Shown here: positions 36,365-45,239 of the stretch, piece by piece
Numbering within the stretch: the stretch's first letter is position 1
Layout: the number at the start of each line of letters is the position of its first letter
Origin: Oscillospiraceae bacterium
GTDB taxonomy: Bacteria; Bacillota; Clostridia; Oscillospirales; Acutalibacteraceae
NCBI GenBank assembly: GCA_015065725.1
Contig: SVPV01000007.1
Coordinates: 24,179 to 88,178, forward strand
Direction of reading: 5' to 3'
Length of the DNA stretch: 64,000 nucleotides
The notes under the pieces: generated by a model
What the model was told of the DNA's origin: nothing
The model's input: only the letters and a program-made list of their open reading frames with translations
Database searches by the model: none
Position numbers and translations under genes: made by a program

Positions 36365-38634
36365 TTGATTACGCCCTCACTTTGCGTGTTAGAAGTATCA
36401 ATTTCGATTTCGGGCATAACGTAGTCGGGCAAATAAAATGTTTCCATATTAATATTTTTGCGGTCGAAAATATTGTTATACTGTATTTTTTCGTATTCGT
36501 CTAAAAGCTTTGTATAGGGCGAAGAATCACTCCAACGATAATAGTTACCGTCCTTGTCTATATAACCTACCGTATTAATAACGGGCAGTGTTTCCATAAG
36601 ATTTAAGAGGTATTTATTGTATTCGGTAAGCTTTACACCTGCAGTTTCAAGCACCAAAGAGGAGAGATAATTGGCACTTAATCTTTCGATCTGCTTTTCT
36701 TCAATGTCATAGTTTGCCCAAATAAAGAATGGTGTCATATAACGCTTCTGTTCGTCTTCAACGCTTAAGTTAACAAGATTATTAACACCTAAAACTTCGG
36801 AAATAAAATCTGTTTCAACAGAGGGCTGATGGTCACCGAACATACATATAACTGTAGGCTCTTCAACCGTGCTAAAGTATTCTATAAGACCTTTAAATGC
36901 GTCATCGCTTTTCTTCACAAGAGAGAGATAACGGTTCGCTTTATTATATGCTTTTGTGGTTGAGGTAGCAAAAATTGTTTCCTCAAAATTTACACAGCTT
37001 GTAGTATAACCGCCGTGATTTTGCATAGTTACATTAAATGCGAAGAAGGGTACACTCTTATCACGGTTTTTAAAATCCTCAATTAAAACCTCATAATTGT
37101 ATGCGTCGCTTACGTATTGGCGTAACAGCATATTTCTGTCTGGATAATACTGTTCCATAAGTGACTGCAAATAATCAGGGTTACTGCCGTTTTGCACATA
37201 TTCGTCCATAAGTGTTACGTCAAACAAATTTTCAAGACTCTTAAACATATTAAAGCCTAAATTGTTGTAAACCGAAACACGATTCCAACCGCCTGCATAA
37301 TAGGGGTGGAATGCAAGGGCGGAATATCCCTGACCTTTAAGGGTAGATACTACCGAGCCAATATGGTCTTTAATATAGAGCATATAAGCATTGCTTCCCG
37401 ATGGCAAAAAGGCGGTTGTGTGACCAGTTAAAAACTCAAATTCTGTATTTGAAGTACCTGCACCTATAACAGGAACAAAAAGATTTCCCTTAATAGTATT
37501 TTCGGTAAGACTTCTCATAAAGGGCATATAATCTTCGTTGGTCTCTAGGTTTCCGAGCACCGATAAATCGGAAAGTGATTCATTCATTATACAAATGATG
37601 TTTGGTGCGTTTTTGTTAATTACTGTCGGTGGGTCATCATTTTTATCACTAACATTACTGCTTATAATATCGCTTACATCGTCGGGATTATAACCCTCAG
37701 GCTCCGACATATAAAGATATTTTGTGTTGCAGAAAAAACTGAAAGCAAAACCGTAGTTTCTATAACCTCTGCTTTGGTTCCAGAAGTCAGGCTTTATACC
37801 TAAATCTGCAAAAAACGAGGTAAAGAAGAATACTATCATTAGTGTAAAAGAGAAAAGACCCATTGACAGACGAGTTATTACTTTTGAGACTACACTAAAT
37901 TTAGGCATATTAAATTTAATGCCTAAGACAATTAAAAACAAAAAGATTTCTGTTGCAATTACCATAATGGGTGTAAAGGAATAATCATAGGTATTTGCAA
38001 CACCTACAGCTGTTGAAATGCTTAAAAAGTCCATAGGAATAAAGGGTGTACCTCTAAAATCTGAAACATACGCGTGTGCCAAGGCAAAACCGTATAAAAC
38101 TGCACTGTTAGTGAGAATTGAAACCCTCATACTTCCCGAAAGTGCGTATACAATAAAGTAAAAAATCAAAACAAGTACATAGTTTGCAATAAACCCGAGA
38201 TAAGTCATATTATAAACAAAAATGTTGTTAAGACATTCGGTCATTGTAATGGAAACTAGCGGCATAAACGCTAATGCCACAAAGGTTAAAACTTTGTGTA
38301 GAGTTTCTTTTTTAACACGAATTGTATAAGCAATTTCAACACCTACGACGAGAGGTAAAAACAACGCGATTGCAAGCAAAACCCACTTTGCATTAAAATC
38401 CAACGCCGTAAATTTAGGAAGTGTCATCAAAACCAAGGTTTCTAAAACTGCAGTAACAACCAAACCTATAACCTTAATGTTTTTACCGGTGGTGATATAA
38501 AAGTTTTCACTAAAAAATGTTGGTACGGTTTTTGTGAAAAAGAATATCAAAAAGTTTATAACCTTATTAAAAACAGACTTTATGCTATTAAGAATTTTTG
38601 CACAATTCATCTTTAAAACGTCAAGTCCTTTCAA
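36361..38634 (-). CDS. LTA synthase-family phosphoglycerol transferase
   Basis: 757 residues: six or more membrane segments in the first 300 residues, then a sulfatase-fold extracellular domain. Motifs are NIICIMNESLSDLSVLG with the metal-site Glu, the GAGTSNTEFEFLTGHTTAF region where the catalytic Thr is expected, YYAGGWNR, and MFGDHQPSVE with metal-binding Asp/His. Such enzymes add glycerol-phosphate to teichoic polymers or to glycolipid/polysaccharide acceptors. The first codon is uncertain (TTG 38634 or ATG 38610); AAAGGA at 38631-38626 is badly placed for either. The length exceeds classical LtaS (about 650), so acceptor may differ. Confidence 0.9.
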   Translation of the reverse strand: MKGLDVLKMNCAKILNSIKSVFNKVINFLIFFFTKTVPTFFSENFYITTGKNIKVIGLVVTAVLETLVLMTLPKFTALDFNAKWVLLAIALFLPLVVGVEIAYTIRVKKETLHKVLTFVALAFMPLVSITMTECLNNIFVYNMTYLGFIANYVLVLIFYFIVYALSGSMRVSILTNSAVLYGFALAHAYVSDFRGTPFIPMDFLSISTAVGVANTYDYSFTPIMVIATEIFLFLIVLGIKFNMPKFSVVSKVITRLSMGLFSFTLMIVFFFTSFFADLGIKPDFWNQSRGYRNYGFAFSFFCNTKYLYMSEPEGYNPDDVSDIISSNVSDKNDDPPTVINKNAPNIICIMNESLSDLSVLGNLETNEDYMPFMRSLTENTIKGNLFVPVIGAGTSNTEFEFLTGHTTAFLPSGSNAYMLYIKDHIGSVVSTLKGQGYSALAFHPYYAGGWNRVSVYNNLGFNMFKSLENLFDVTLMDEYVQNGSNPDYLQSLMEQYYPDRNMLLRQYVSDAYNYEVLIEDFKNRDKSVPFFAFNVTMQNHGGYTTSCVNFEETIFATSTTKAYNKANRYLSLVKKSDDAFKGLIEYFSTVEEPTVICMFGDHQPSVETDFISEVLGVNNLVNLSVEDEQKRYMTPFFIWANYDIEEKQIERLSANYLSSLVLETAGVKLTEYNKYLLNLMETLPVINTVGYIDKDGNYYRWSDSSPYTKLLDEYEKIQYNNIFDRKNINMETFYLPDYVMPEIEIDTSNTQSEGVIK

Positions 38635-38657
38635 AGCGTAAAATTACCATTTTAAAT

Positions 38658-38685
38658 ATTATACCATAAAAATACGAAAAAACAA
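38658..38685 (-). promoter_or_regulatory. Promoter of the ltaS-like operon
   Basis: Reading the minus strand, TTGTTT (38685-38680), 16-base spacer, TATAAT (38663-38658); start codon about 24 bases further on. Confidence 0.7.
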
Positions 38686-38699
38686 GAGTTTTAATGTCC

Positions 38700-38743
38700 C
38701 GACAAAAGAAATGGAGTATGCTCACACAAGTAGCATACTCCAT
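38700..38743 (-). terminator. Terminator of the ileS operon
   Basis: Stem GGAGTATGCT/AGCATACTCC with a 9-base loop, followed on the minus strand by ATTTCTTTTG. Confidence 0.7.
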
Positions 38744-38759
38744 AAAGAACAATTATTAT

Positions 38760-39185
38760 TTATTTCTTATCGTTTTTAGATTTAAGCAGGGCTAAAATCT
38801 CGTTGTTTTGGTTGATACTGTGGCCTAAAGCGTATATGAGGAACAATACCATTAATGCAACAACAAGACCAAATGTTACTATTGCAATGCAAACAGAAAG
38901 ATACAAAGGTCTAAACGCAAAAAGAATATACGCTGCAAGTAGATGCACAGCAATAATTGCAAGGGCAACTATAAAGGCGATGACCTTAACTATATTGCCA
39001 AGACTTTTAAAGCCCGTGGTTTTGATTTTTATAGGATTTTTAATGTCTTTGAACTTAAAGTTTATTGGTTTTTTGAAAAACTTATTTGGTTTTTCTGCGA
39101 CAGCTTCGGGTTCTACTGTCACATTATCCTCTTCGATTACAAATCCTGTGTTGGTAGAGTTAATATCAATGTTTTTATTTTCCAT
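38760..39185 (-). CDS. Small two-helix membrane protein behind ileS
   Basis: About 141 residues. The acidic N-terminus and a lysine-rich middle (KFFKKPINFKFKDIKNPIKIK) are cytoplasmic in style; two membrane helices follow (about residues 65-87 and 92-118) and a short polar tail. Start ATG 39185 has AAGGAGTGA at proper distance; the upstream in-frame GTG is part of that site. It starts 12 bases after the ileS stop, hence under T-box control too. No family is recognised. Why it should follow isoleucine supply is unknown. Confidence 0.7.
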   Translation of the reverse strand: MENKNIDINSTNTGFVIEEDNVTVEPEAVAEKPNKFFKKPINFKFKDIKNPIKIKTTGFKSLGNIVKVIAFIVALAIIAVHLLAAYILFAFRPLYLSVCIAIVTFGLVVALMVLFLIYALGHSINQNNEILALLKSKNDKK

Positions 39186-39197
39186 TAAAGTCACTCC

Positions 39198-42100
39198 TTA
39201 AATTTTTTGTACGCCAATAGTTACTGCTTCGCCGTTTATATCCCAATCCTTTTTATAGCCGACAGCATCGCCGTAAACTAGGCTGTCAGCCAAGGTGTCG
39301 CCCGAAATATCATTAGCACACTTAAGTGCAATATCTGTAATATTAGAGCTTCCGCAAACGGTAATGTTTATGTGGTCCATAACATTAAAGCCTGCTTCCT
39401 TACGCATAGTCTGAATTTTGCTTACAAGCTCACGTACAATGCCTTCTTCTATTAGCTCTTGTGTAAGGGTTGTGTCAATAGCAACGGTGATACCACGGTC
39501 GGATACGGTATAAAAACCTTCCTTTTGCTCAGATTCTATAAGCAAATCCTCACTAGCAAGTACCACATTACCCGACGGAAGATTTAGTGTAATAGAACCG
39601 TTTTTGTCAAGGTCAGCCTTTGCACTGTTACCGTCAAGGGCGGATAGGGCGTTTCTGATTTCACCTAACTGCTTGCCAAACTTTGGACCTACAGTTTTAA
39701 GCTGAGGCTTAAAGATATAGTTGACAAAGCCGTCAACATCATTCGTGAACTTAACTTCCTTAATGTTAAGCTCATCTTTAATAATGTCGGCATAAAATCC
39801 GTCAGCAGTAAGCTCGCTCTTAACATACATAACACTAAGTGGCTGTCTGTTCTTTCTTGCAGCACCGTTACGTGCAGCACGGCCAAGAACTACTATTTGA
39901 AGTATGTTGTCCATATTAGCCTCAAGCTCTAGGTCAATTAGACTCTCATTAACCTCAGGGAAAGAGCAGAGATGTATACTCTTTATAGCGTCCTTATCAA
40001 CGCTTCCAACAAGGTTTTGGTAGATGCTTTCAGCCATAAACGGTATCATAGGAGCGGCTGTCTTTGCTGTGGTTACAAGTGCGGTATAAAGGGTCATATA
40101 TGCACAGATTTTATCCTCTGTCATACCCTGTACCCAATAACGCTCTCTGCCGCGACGAACATACCAGTTACTCATCTGGTCAACAAATTCCTCAATTGCA
40201 CGTGCGGCTTCGGGAATACGGTAGTTTGAAAGATTTTCATCAACCGCCTTAACCATAGAGTTAAGCTTTGACAAGAGCCATTTATCCATAACGGTAAGCT
40301 TATCGAAATCAAGCTTATGCTGCGTCGGGTCGAACTTGTCAATATTAGCATAAAGCACATAGAAAGCGTATGTGTTCCAAAGCGTACCCATAAACTTACG
40401 CTGACCCTCAACCACCGCTTTACCGTGGAAACGGTTTGGCAGCCACGGAGCAGAGTTTGTGTAGAAATACCAACGTATAGCATCTGCACCGTAGGTTTCC
40501 AGTGCATCAAACGGGTCAACTGCATTACCCTTTGATTTAGACATCTTTTGTCCGTTTTCGTCTTGAACGTGGCCAAGTACAATAACATTCTTATAGGGTG
40601 CTTTATTGAATATGAGTGTAGAAATTGCAAGTAGGGAATAGAACCAACCTCTAGTTTGGTCAACTGCCTCCGAAATAAAGTCGGCAGGGAATTGTGACTC
40701 AAACAGTTCCTTGTTTTCAAACGGATAGTGGTGTTGAGCAAACGGCATAGCACCCGAATCGAACCAACAGTCAATAACCTCGGGTACGCGGTGCATTTCG
40801 CCGCCACACTTAGAACACTTAATAGTTACAGCGTCAATGTGGGGGCGGTGCAGTTCAATCTCATCAGGACAGTTAGAGGACATTGATTTTAATTCCTCAA
40901 TACTACCGATAGAATGTAAATGTCCGCAGCTACATTGCCAAATGTTTAAGGGAGTACCCCAGTAACGATTACGTGAAATACCCCAATCCTGAACGTTTTG
41001 TAGCCAATCGCCGAAACGTCCCTTACCAATGTTTTCGGGTATCCAATTTATTGTGTTGTTATTAGCGATAAGGTCCTCGCGAACAGCGGTCATCTTGATA
41101 AACCAAGATTCACGTGCATAGTAGATAAGAGGAGTATCACATCTCCAACAGAAAGGATAATCGTGTTCAAATTTAGGAGCATCAAATAAAAGTCCTGCTT
41201 TTTCAAGGTCTGCTAGTACAAGCGGGTCAGCCTTTTTAACAAAAGTTCCCGCATAGGGTGTTTCTTCGGTAAGATTACCTGCACCGTCAACAAACTGTAC
41301 AAAGGGTAAATCATATTTTCTGCCTACGTTGGCGTCATCCTCACCGAAAGCGGGAGCAATATGAACAATACCCGTACCGTCGGTCATGGTAACGTAGGTG
41401 TCACAGGTAATGTAGTGACCCTTTTTGTTCTGCTTTTCGCAGGTGGGCTTTACAAAGTCAAATAACGGCTCATATTCCTTATATTCAAGCTCTGAACCCT
41501 TGTATGTTTCTAAAACCTTGTAAGCGGGAGTTTCCTCTGTAGCTAACTTGCCAAGCACCTTGTCAAGCAATGCCTCTGCCATATAGTAGGTGTAACCGTC
41601 ATTAGCAGATACCTTGCAGTAGGTTTCGTTAGGATTAACGCAAAGTGCAACGTTTGAGGGGAGTGTCCATGGAGTTGTGGTCCAAGCAAGGAAATATGCA
41701 TCCTCACCTGCAACCTTAAAGCGTACAACGGCACTTCTTTCCTTAACGTTTTTGTAGCCCTGTGCCACTTCGTGTGAGGAAAGCGGAGTTCCGCAACGCG
41801 GGCAATAGGGAACAATCTTAAAGCCCTTATATAAAAGACCTTTATCAAAAATCTGCTTTAATGCCCACCATTCAGATTCAATAAAGTTGTTATGGTAGGT
41901 AACATACGGGTCATCCATATCAGCCCAAAAGCCAACGGTTTTGGAGAAATCCTCCCACATACCCTTGTATTTCCAAACACTTTCTTTACAGTGGTCAATA
42001 AACGGCTCTAAACCGTATTCCTCAATCTGTTCTTTTCCGTCAAGACCTAAAAGCTTTTCAACCTCTAACTCAACAGGCAGACCGTGGGTATCCCAACCGG

Positions 42101-42347
42101 CTTTTCTAGGTACCATATAACCCTTCATTGTGCGATAACGGGGAATCATATCCTTAATAACTCTAGTAAGCACGTGTCCAATGTGTGGCTTACCGTTAGC
42201 GGTAGGAGGACCGTCATAGAAAACATAGGGCTCACAGTTTTCACGTGCCTTTATACTTTCTTCAAAGATTTTTTCCTCTTCCCAAAATTTTTCAATTTTC
42301 TTTTCTTCTTCCACAAAATTTAAGTTGGGAGAAATTTCCTTGTACAT
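39198..42347 (-). CDS. ileS: Isoleucyl-tRNA synthetase
   Basis: 1049 residues. Class I signatures are present: HIGH-like GKPHIGHVL in PPTANGKPHIGHVLTRV and KMSKS in GQKMSKSKGNAVDPF. The connective CP1 editing domain carries the hydrolytic site region LAWTTTPWTLPSN and TGIVHIAPAFGEDD; the anticodon-binding domain follows (YRIPEAARAIEEFVDQMSNWYVRRGRERYW). A zinc-type CxCG/CSKCGG pair lies in the middle. The length and motifs match the eukaryote-like (ileS2, often mupirocin-tolerant) class found in many Clostridia. Transcription is controlled by the Ile T-box upstream. Confidence 0.97.
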   Translation of the reverse strand: MYKEISPNLNFVEEEKKIEKFWEEEKIFEESIKARENCEPYVFYDGPPTANGKPHIGHVLTRVIKDMIPRYRTMKGYMVPRKAGWDTHGLPVELEVEKLLGLDGKEQIEEYGLEPFIDHCKESVWKYKGMWEDFSKTVGFWADMDDPYVTYHNNFIESEWWALKQIFDKGLLYKGFKIVPYCPRCGTPLSSHEVAQGYKNVKERSAVVRFKVAGEDAYFLAWTTTPWTLPSNVALCVNPNETYCKVSANDGYTYYMAEALLDKVLGKLATEETPAYKVLETYKGSELEYKEYEPLFDFVKPTCEKQNKKGHYITCDTYVTMTDGTGIVHIAPAFGEDDANVGRKYDLPFVQFVDGAGNLTEETPYAGTFVKKADPLVLADLEKAGLLFDAPKFEHDYPFCWRCDTPLIYYARESWFIKMTAVREDLIANNNTINWIPENIGKGRFGDWLQNVQDWGISRNRYWGTPLNIWQCSCGHLHSIGSIEELKSMSSNCPDEIELHRPHIDAVTIKCSKCGGEMHRVPEVIDCWFDSGAMPFAQHHYPFENKELFESQFPADFISEAVDQTRGWFYSLLAISTLIFNKAPYKNVIVLGHVQDENGQKMSKSKGNAVDPFDALETYGADAIRWYFYTNSAPWLPNRFHGKAVVEGQRKFMGTLWNTYAFYVLYANIDKFDPTQHKLDFDKLTVMDKWLLSKLNSMVKAVDENLSNYRIPEAARAIEEFVDQMSNWYVRRGRERYWVQGMTEDKICAYMTLYTALVTTAKTAAPMIPFMAESIYQNLVGSVDKDAIKSIHLCSFPEVNESLIDLELEANMDNILQIVVLGRAARNGAARKNRQPLSVMYVKSELTADGFYADIIKDELNIKEVKFTNDVDGFVNYIFKPQLKTVGPKFGKQLGEIRNALSALDGNSAKADLDKNGSITLNLPSGNVVLASEDLLIESEQKEGFYTVSDRGITVAIDTTLTQELIEEGIVRELVSKIQTMRKEAGFNVMDHINITVCGSSNITDIALKCANDISGDTLADSLVYGDAVGYKKDWDINGEAVTIGVQKI

Positions 42348-42363
42348 TAAAAAATGCCCCTTT

Positions 42364-42620
42364 CAAAAAATAAAGGCTTTGTCCATAATAGGACAAAGCC
42401 AAAGCTTTTTAAACCACCTATTACGGCAGACAAAACCAAACCTTTAACTGATATTATCTGCGTTTCCTATAACGGCGAAATACCGGAGGGACTTAATAGC
42501 CTAGCGTTAGGTCCTCTGCTCAAGAGTGATAGGACATTTAAACCGTGACTGTCGGGCTTGCACCATACCCCGATTCGCTAAAGCCGTAATTTAAATCCGT
42601 TGTCTCTGTCATCGCATTTA
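42364..42620 (-). promoter_or_regulatory. T-box riboswitch (tRNA-Ile) of ileS
   Basis: All T-box parts are visible on the minus strand. The stem I apical motif GGGGTATGGTGCAAGCCC lies near 42570; the specifier triplet ATC (42530-42528), followed by A, reads isoleucine. The T-box bulge TGGT (42416-42413) fits the ACCA end of tRNA-Ile. Antiterminator arms TAATAGG (42423-42417) and CCTATTA (42392-42386) pair perfectly, and the competing terminator GGCTTTGTCC/GGACAAAGCC (42400-42375) is followed by TTTATTTTTTT. Uncharged tRNA-Ile would allow read-through into ileS. Confidence 0.93.
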
Positions 42621-42692
42621 TACAAACTAATGATAACACAACTTTTTTAAAAAATCAACCATAATTTAATATATATTATAATTTATTGCAGA

Positions 42693-42721
42693 TTGACAAA
42701 CGGTGCGAAAAATGTTATTGT
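42693..42721 (+). promoter_or_regulatory. Promoter of the rodA/ftsW-type gene
   Basis: TTGACA (42693-42698), 17-base spacer, TATTGT (42716-42721), 37 bases before the ATG. A second candidate -10, TATAAT, lies at 42730. The ileS promoter must overlap this region on the other strand. Confidence 0.65.
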
Positions 42722-42758
42722 TACTGTGTTATAATTTGTATTTAAGTGAGTGTGAAAA

Positions 42759-43889
42759 ATGGGAAGATTGTTGGGTAGAATTGCAGACTTTATACGTGAA
42801 ACCGATAAAATATTGCTAATCCTTTGTACAACCGCATCGCTTTACGGCGTGTTTGCGGTTTTTTCATCAACCCGTTTTGAGTCTTCTGTAAGACCGACCT
42901 TTGTACAGGCGTTTTGTTTGTGTGCGGGTATTGGTGCGGCACTGTTTATATCGGCGTTTAATTTTACAAACTATACTAGACGGTGGCTTTTAGCTGCAAT
43001 ATTGGGTGTAGTTCCTGTAATACTTACGTTTTTTATTGGTATTGCTCCTGCAGGTACAGATGACAAGGCGTGGCTTGATTTAGGCTTTACCGCCTTTCAA
43101 CCGTCCGAGCTTATGAAAATTTGCTTTATAATTACCTTTTCTGCACATTTAAGTTCGGTTAAGGATAAAATTAATAAACCCTCTGTTTTGTTGCCTGCCT
43201 GTCTTCACGGCGGTTTTCCTGTTGTGCTAATAATATTACAGGGTGACTTTGGTACTGCACTTGTATTTGCGGCTATGTTTATAATAATGCTGTGGTCTGC
43301 GGGTGTTAGTTGGAAGTATTTTGTCGGTGCATTTTCAGCTTTGCTTGTAGCATCGCCGTTTATTTATTTTTTCTTGCTTAATGATGAGCATAGGGCAAGA
43401 ATTGTTAGTATATTTAACCTTGAAGCCGATATTCAAGGTGACGGTTATCAACAGTATAGGGGAAGAGTAGCCCTTGCTAACGGCGGATTTTTTGGTCAAG
43501 GCTATTTAAAGGGAAGTCTTACCCAAGCGGGCGGTGTGCCTGAGGGGCATAATGACTTTATTTTTGTAAGCATAGGCGAAGAGCTTGGATTTTTAGGTTG
43601 TATAGCAGTGCTTATATTGCTTGCGGCTATATGTCTTCGTATTTTAAGAATTGCCGCTATTTGCCGAAACGAGAGCGGTAAGCTTATATGTATAGGTATT
43701 TTCTCTATGCTTTTTGCACAGATAATAATTAACATAGGAATGTGTATATCTGTGCTTCCGGTTATTGGTATTACACTTCCGTTTTTCAGTGCAGGCGGTA
43801 CTTCGCTTTTAACACTGTATCTTGGAATAGGTTTGGCGTTAAGCGTTTATAAAAACCGAAATTCAAGAACAATTTATTTGCACGATTAA
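42759..43889 (+). CDS. SEDS peptidoglycan polymerase, RodA/FtsW family
   Basis: 376 residues, about ten membrane segments. SEDS signatures seen: FQPSELMKICFIITF (about residue 115), LQGDFGTALVFAAMF with the catalytic Asp context, and EGHNDFIFVSIGEELGFLGCI, then ITLPFFSAGGTSLLTLYLGIG near the end. SEDS proteins polymerise lipid II glycan chains with a class B PBP. Length and absence of long tails fit RodA (elongation) or SpoVE (spore cortex); no PBP2 gene is adjacent, so which is unclear. Own promoter and terminator. Confidence 0.92.
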   Translation: MGRLLGRIADFIRETDKILLILCTTASLYGVFAVFSSTRFESSVRPTFVQAFCLCAGIGAALFISAFNFTNYTRRWLLAAILGVVPVILTFFIGIAPAGTDDKAWLDLGFTAFQPSELMKICFIITFSAHLSSVKDKINKPSVLLPACLHGGFPVVLIILQGDFGTALVFAAMFIIMLWSAGVSWKYFVGAFSALLVASPFIYFFLLNDEHRARIVSIFNLEADIQGDGYQQYRGRVALANGGFFGQGYLKGSLTQAGGVPEGHNDFIFVSIGEELGFLGCIAVLILLAAICLRILRIAAICRNESGKLICIGIFSMLFAQIIINIGMCISVLPVIGITLPFFSAGGTSLLTLYLGIGLALSVYKNRNSRTIYLHD

Positions 43890-43900
43890 AGTAAACAAAG

Positions 43901-43936
43901 AAAAAGGCTGTCGGTTTTCCCGACAGCCTTTTTTGT
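43901..43936. terminator. Terminator after the rodA-type gene
   Basis: Stem AAAAGGCTGTCGG/CCGACAGCCTTTT with loop TTTTC, then TTTTTG; also fits the converging small ORF. Confidence 0.92.
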
Positions 43937-43946
43937 TTGTTTGCGT

Positions 43947-44075
43947 TTAGCAACCGCAACCGCAGTTGTTGTCGCAACCGTTACCGCCCCAAGTATTGCC
44001 ACCACAGCAGCATACAAGGATAAGGATTAAAATAAGAATCCAAGTGCAGTTACCGCCAAAACCGTTGTTACACAT
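43947..44075 (-). CDS. 42-residue Cys/Gly-rich small membrane protein
   Basis: ATG with a perfect AAGGAGGTC ribosome site (8 bases before) and TAA stop just before a terminator. The product runs MCNNGFGGNCTWI, an Ile/Leu stretch that forms one short membrane helix, CCCGGNTWGGNG and ends DNNCGCGC; nine of 42 residues are Cys. Short Gly/Cys-rich one-helix proteins like YjcZ/YhjR types are made in Bacillus sporulation, and similar reading frames are frequent in Clostridia. It is likely a spore or envelope small protein; family link is not verified. Confidence 0.72.
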   Translation of the reverse strand: MCNNGFGGNCTWILILILILVCCCGGNTWGGNGCDNNCGCGC

Positions 44076-44201
44076 TAAAGAAGACCTCCTTTTTGTCTTT
44101 GGGCTTAAAGATTTTTTATGTTTTTAAGCCTATCACATACTATGTAGCAGGGTGATATGTGTTACAAAATATTAAAAAATTTTGAATTTTTAATATTTGT
44201 T

Positions 44202-44250
44202 ATTGACTTTTTCTGACTTTCGTTTATAATTAAAGTCAAGAAAGGTCAAA
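44202..44250 (+). promoter_or_regulatory. ctsR operon promoter with two CtsR operators
   Basis: TTGACT (44203-44208), 16-base spacer, TATAAT (44225-44230). A CtsR heptad repeat AGTCAAG-AAA-GGTCAAA lies at 44234-44250 on the plus strand. A second, in reverse orientation, ATTGACT-TTT-TCTGACT at 44202-44218, covers the -35. Both keep the 7-3-7 spacing of the known operator (RGTCAAA NNN RGTCAAA) with one or two mismatches. CtsR thus represses its own operon until heat or protein stress inactivates it. Confidence 0.88.
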
Positions 44251-44264
44251 AATGGTGATGAAAT

Positions 44265-44717
44265 ATGAAAATCAGTGATTTAATAACTGCGGAAATATTA
44301 AGACTTATTGAGGAGTCAGAGCAAAATACAGCCGAAATCCAGCGTAACGAACTAGCTTCGGTTTTCGGTTGTGCACCAAGTCAGATAAATTATGTATTAT
44401 CCTCACGCTTTTCGCCGGAGCATGGCTTTATAATTGAAAGTCAGCGTGGCGGCGGCGGATATGTTAGAATTCGTCGCGTAGTAATGCGACATTCGTCTGC
44501 ACTTATGCACATAATAAATTCAATAGGCAGCAGCATAGATAATATTAGTGCAAAAATTCTGATAGAAAATTGTCTTCAGTCGGGGTTAATGACAAGGGAA
44601 ATAGCAACCCTTACCTGTGCGGCAATTTCTAATAATGTTATGCGTGAAATTCCTCTCCATTTGCGTGATCGAATTCGTGCAACCATTTTAAAGGAAATGC
44701 TTTTAGCACAGATTTAA
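44265..44717 (+). CDS. ctsR: Transcriptional repressor CtsR
   Basis: 150 residues. The N-terminal winged helix has LASVFGCAPSQINYVLSSRFSPEHGFIIESQRGGGGYVRI in two stretches (QINYVLSSRFSPEHGF and ESQRGGGGYVRIRR), the glycine-rich wing that senses heat. A C-terminal dimerisation domain follows. CtsR represses clp genes; McsB and ClpC control its activity and turnover. It leads the four-gene operon ctsR-mcsA-mcsB-clpC, with two operators in its own promoter. Start ATG behind GGTGATG. Confidence 0.96.
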   Translation: MKISDLITAEILRLIEESEQNTAEIQRNELASVFGCAPSQINYVLSSRFSPEHGFIIESQRGGGGYVRIRRVVMRHSSALMHIINSIGSSIDNISAKILIENCLQSGLMTREIATLTCAAISNNVMREIPLHLRDRIRATILKEMLLAQI

Positions 44718-44741
44718 GACTTACTTTAGGAGGAAATGAGT

Positions 44742-45239
44742 ATGTTATGTGAAAAATGTGGAAAAAACCACGCAACAACCCATATAAAAACCGTAATTGG
44801 CGGTGTAGTACACGAAAAAAATCTTTGCGGATACTGTGCCGCAAGTGAGGGATATAACAGTATAGGCCATAATAGCCTTACCGAGATGCTTTCATCCGTT
44901 TTTGGCGATGTTTTAGCTTCAAGTAAAAATGCGGCGGCAACACGTTGTAGCTGTTGCGGTGCTACCTTTTCGGATATTGCCGAGACAGGCAAAGTAGGTT
45001 GTTCAGAGTGTTATACAACCTTCTATAGTGAGCTTCTTCCGTATTTAAAAAGGGTGCATGGCAGTACAAAGCATGCAGGCAAGGTGCCTAATAAAGCACC
45101 TCTTATTGTAAAACCCCGAGAGGAAACTGTTGAGGATTTGCGTCTTCGTTTAAGCGAACTTGTAAGCAGTGAAATGTTTGAGGAAGCCGCAATAGTGCGT
45201 GATAAAATTAAAAAATTGGAGGGCAAGGGCAATGAGTAG
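44742..45239 (+). CDS. mcsA: McsA, activator of the McsB arginine kinase
   Basis: About 165 residues. Four zinc-type cysteine pairs are seen: LCEKCG, LCGYC, CSCCG and GCSECY, followed by a C-terminal UVR domain (LRLRLSELVSSEMFEEAAIV). McsA binds and activates McsB. The AGGAGG at 44728-44733 favours ATG 44742 over ATG 44736. The stop codon overlaps mcsB by 8 bases. Confidence 0.94.
   Translation: MLCEKCGKNHATTHIKTVIGGVVHEKNLCGYCAASEGYNSIGHNSLTEMLSSVFGDVLASSKNAAATRCSCCGATFSDIAETGKVGCSECYTTFYSELLPYLKRVHGSTKHAGKVPNKAPLIVKPREETVEDLRLRLSELVSSEMFEEAAIVRDKIKKLEGKGNE

Noticed and set aside
40172..40807. 211-codon frame overlapping ileS in another phase
   Set aside because: Same-strand shadow of ileS; ileS motifs are continuous through it.
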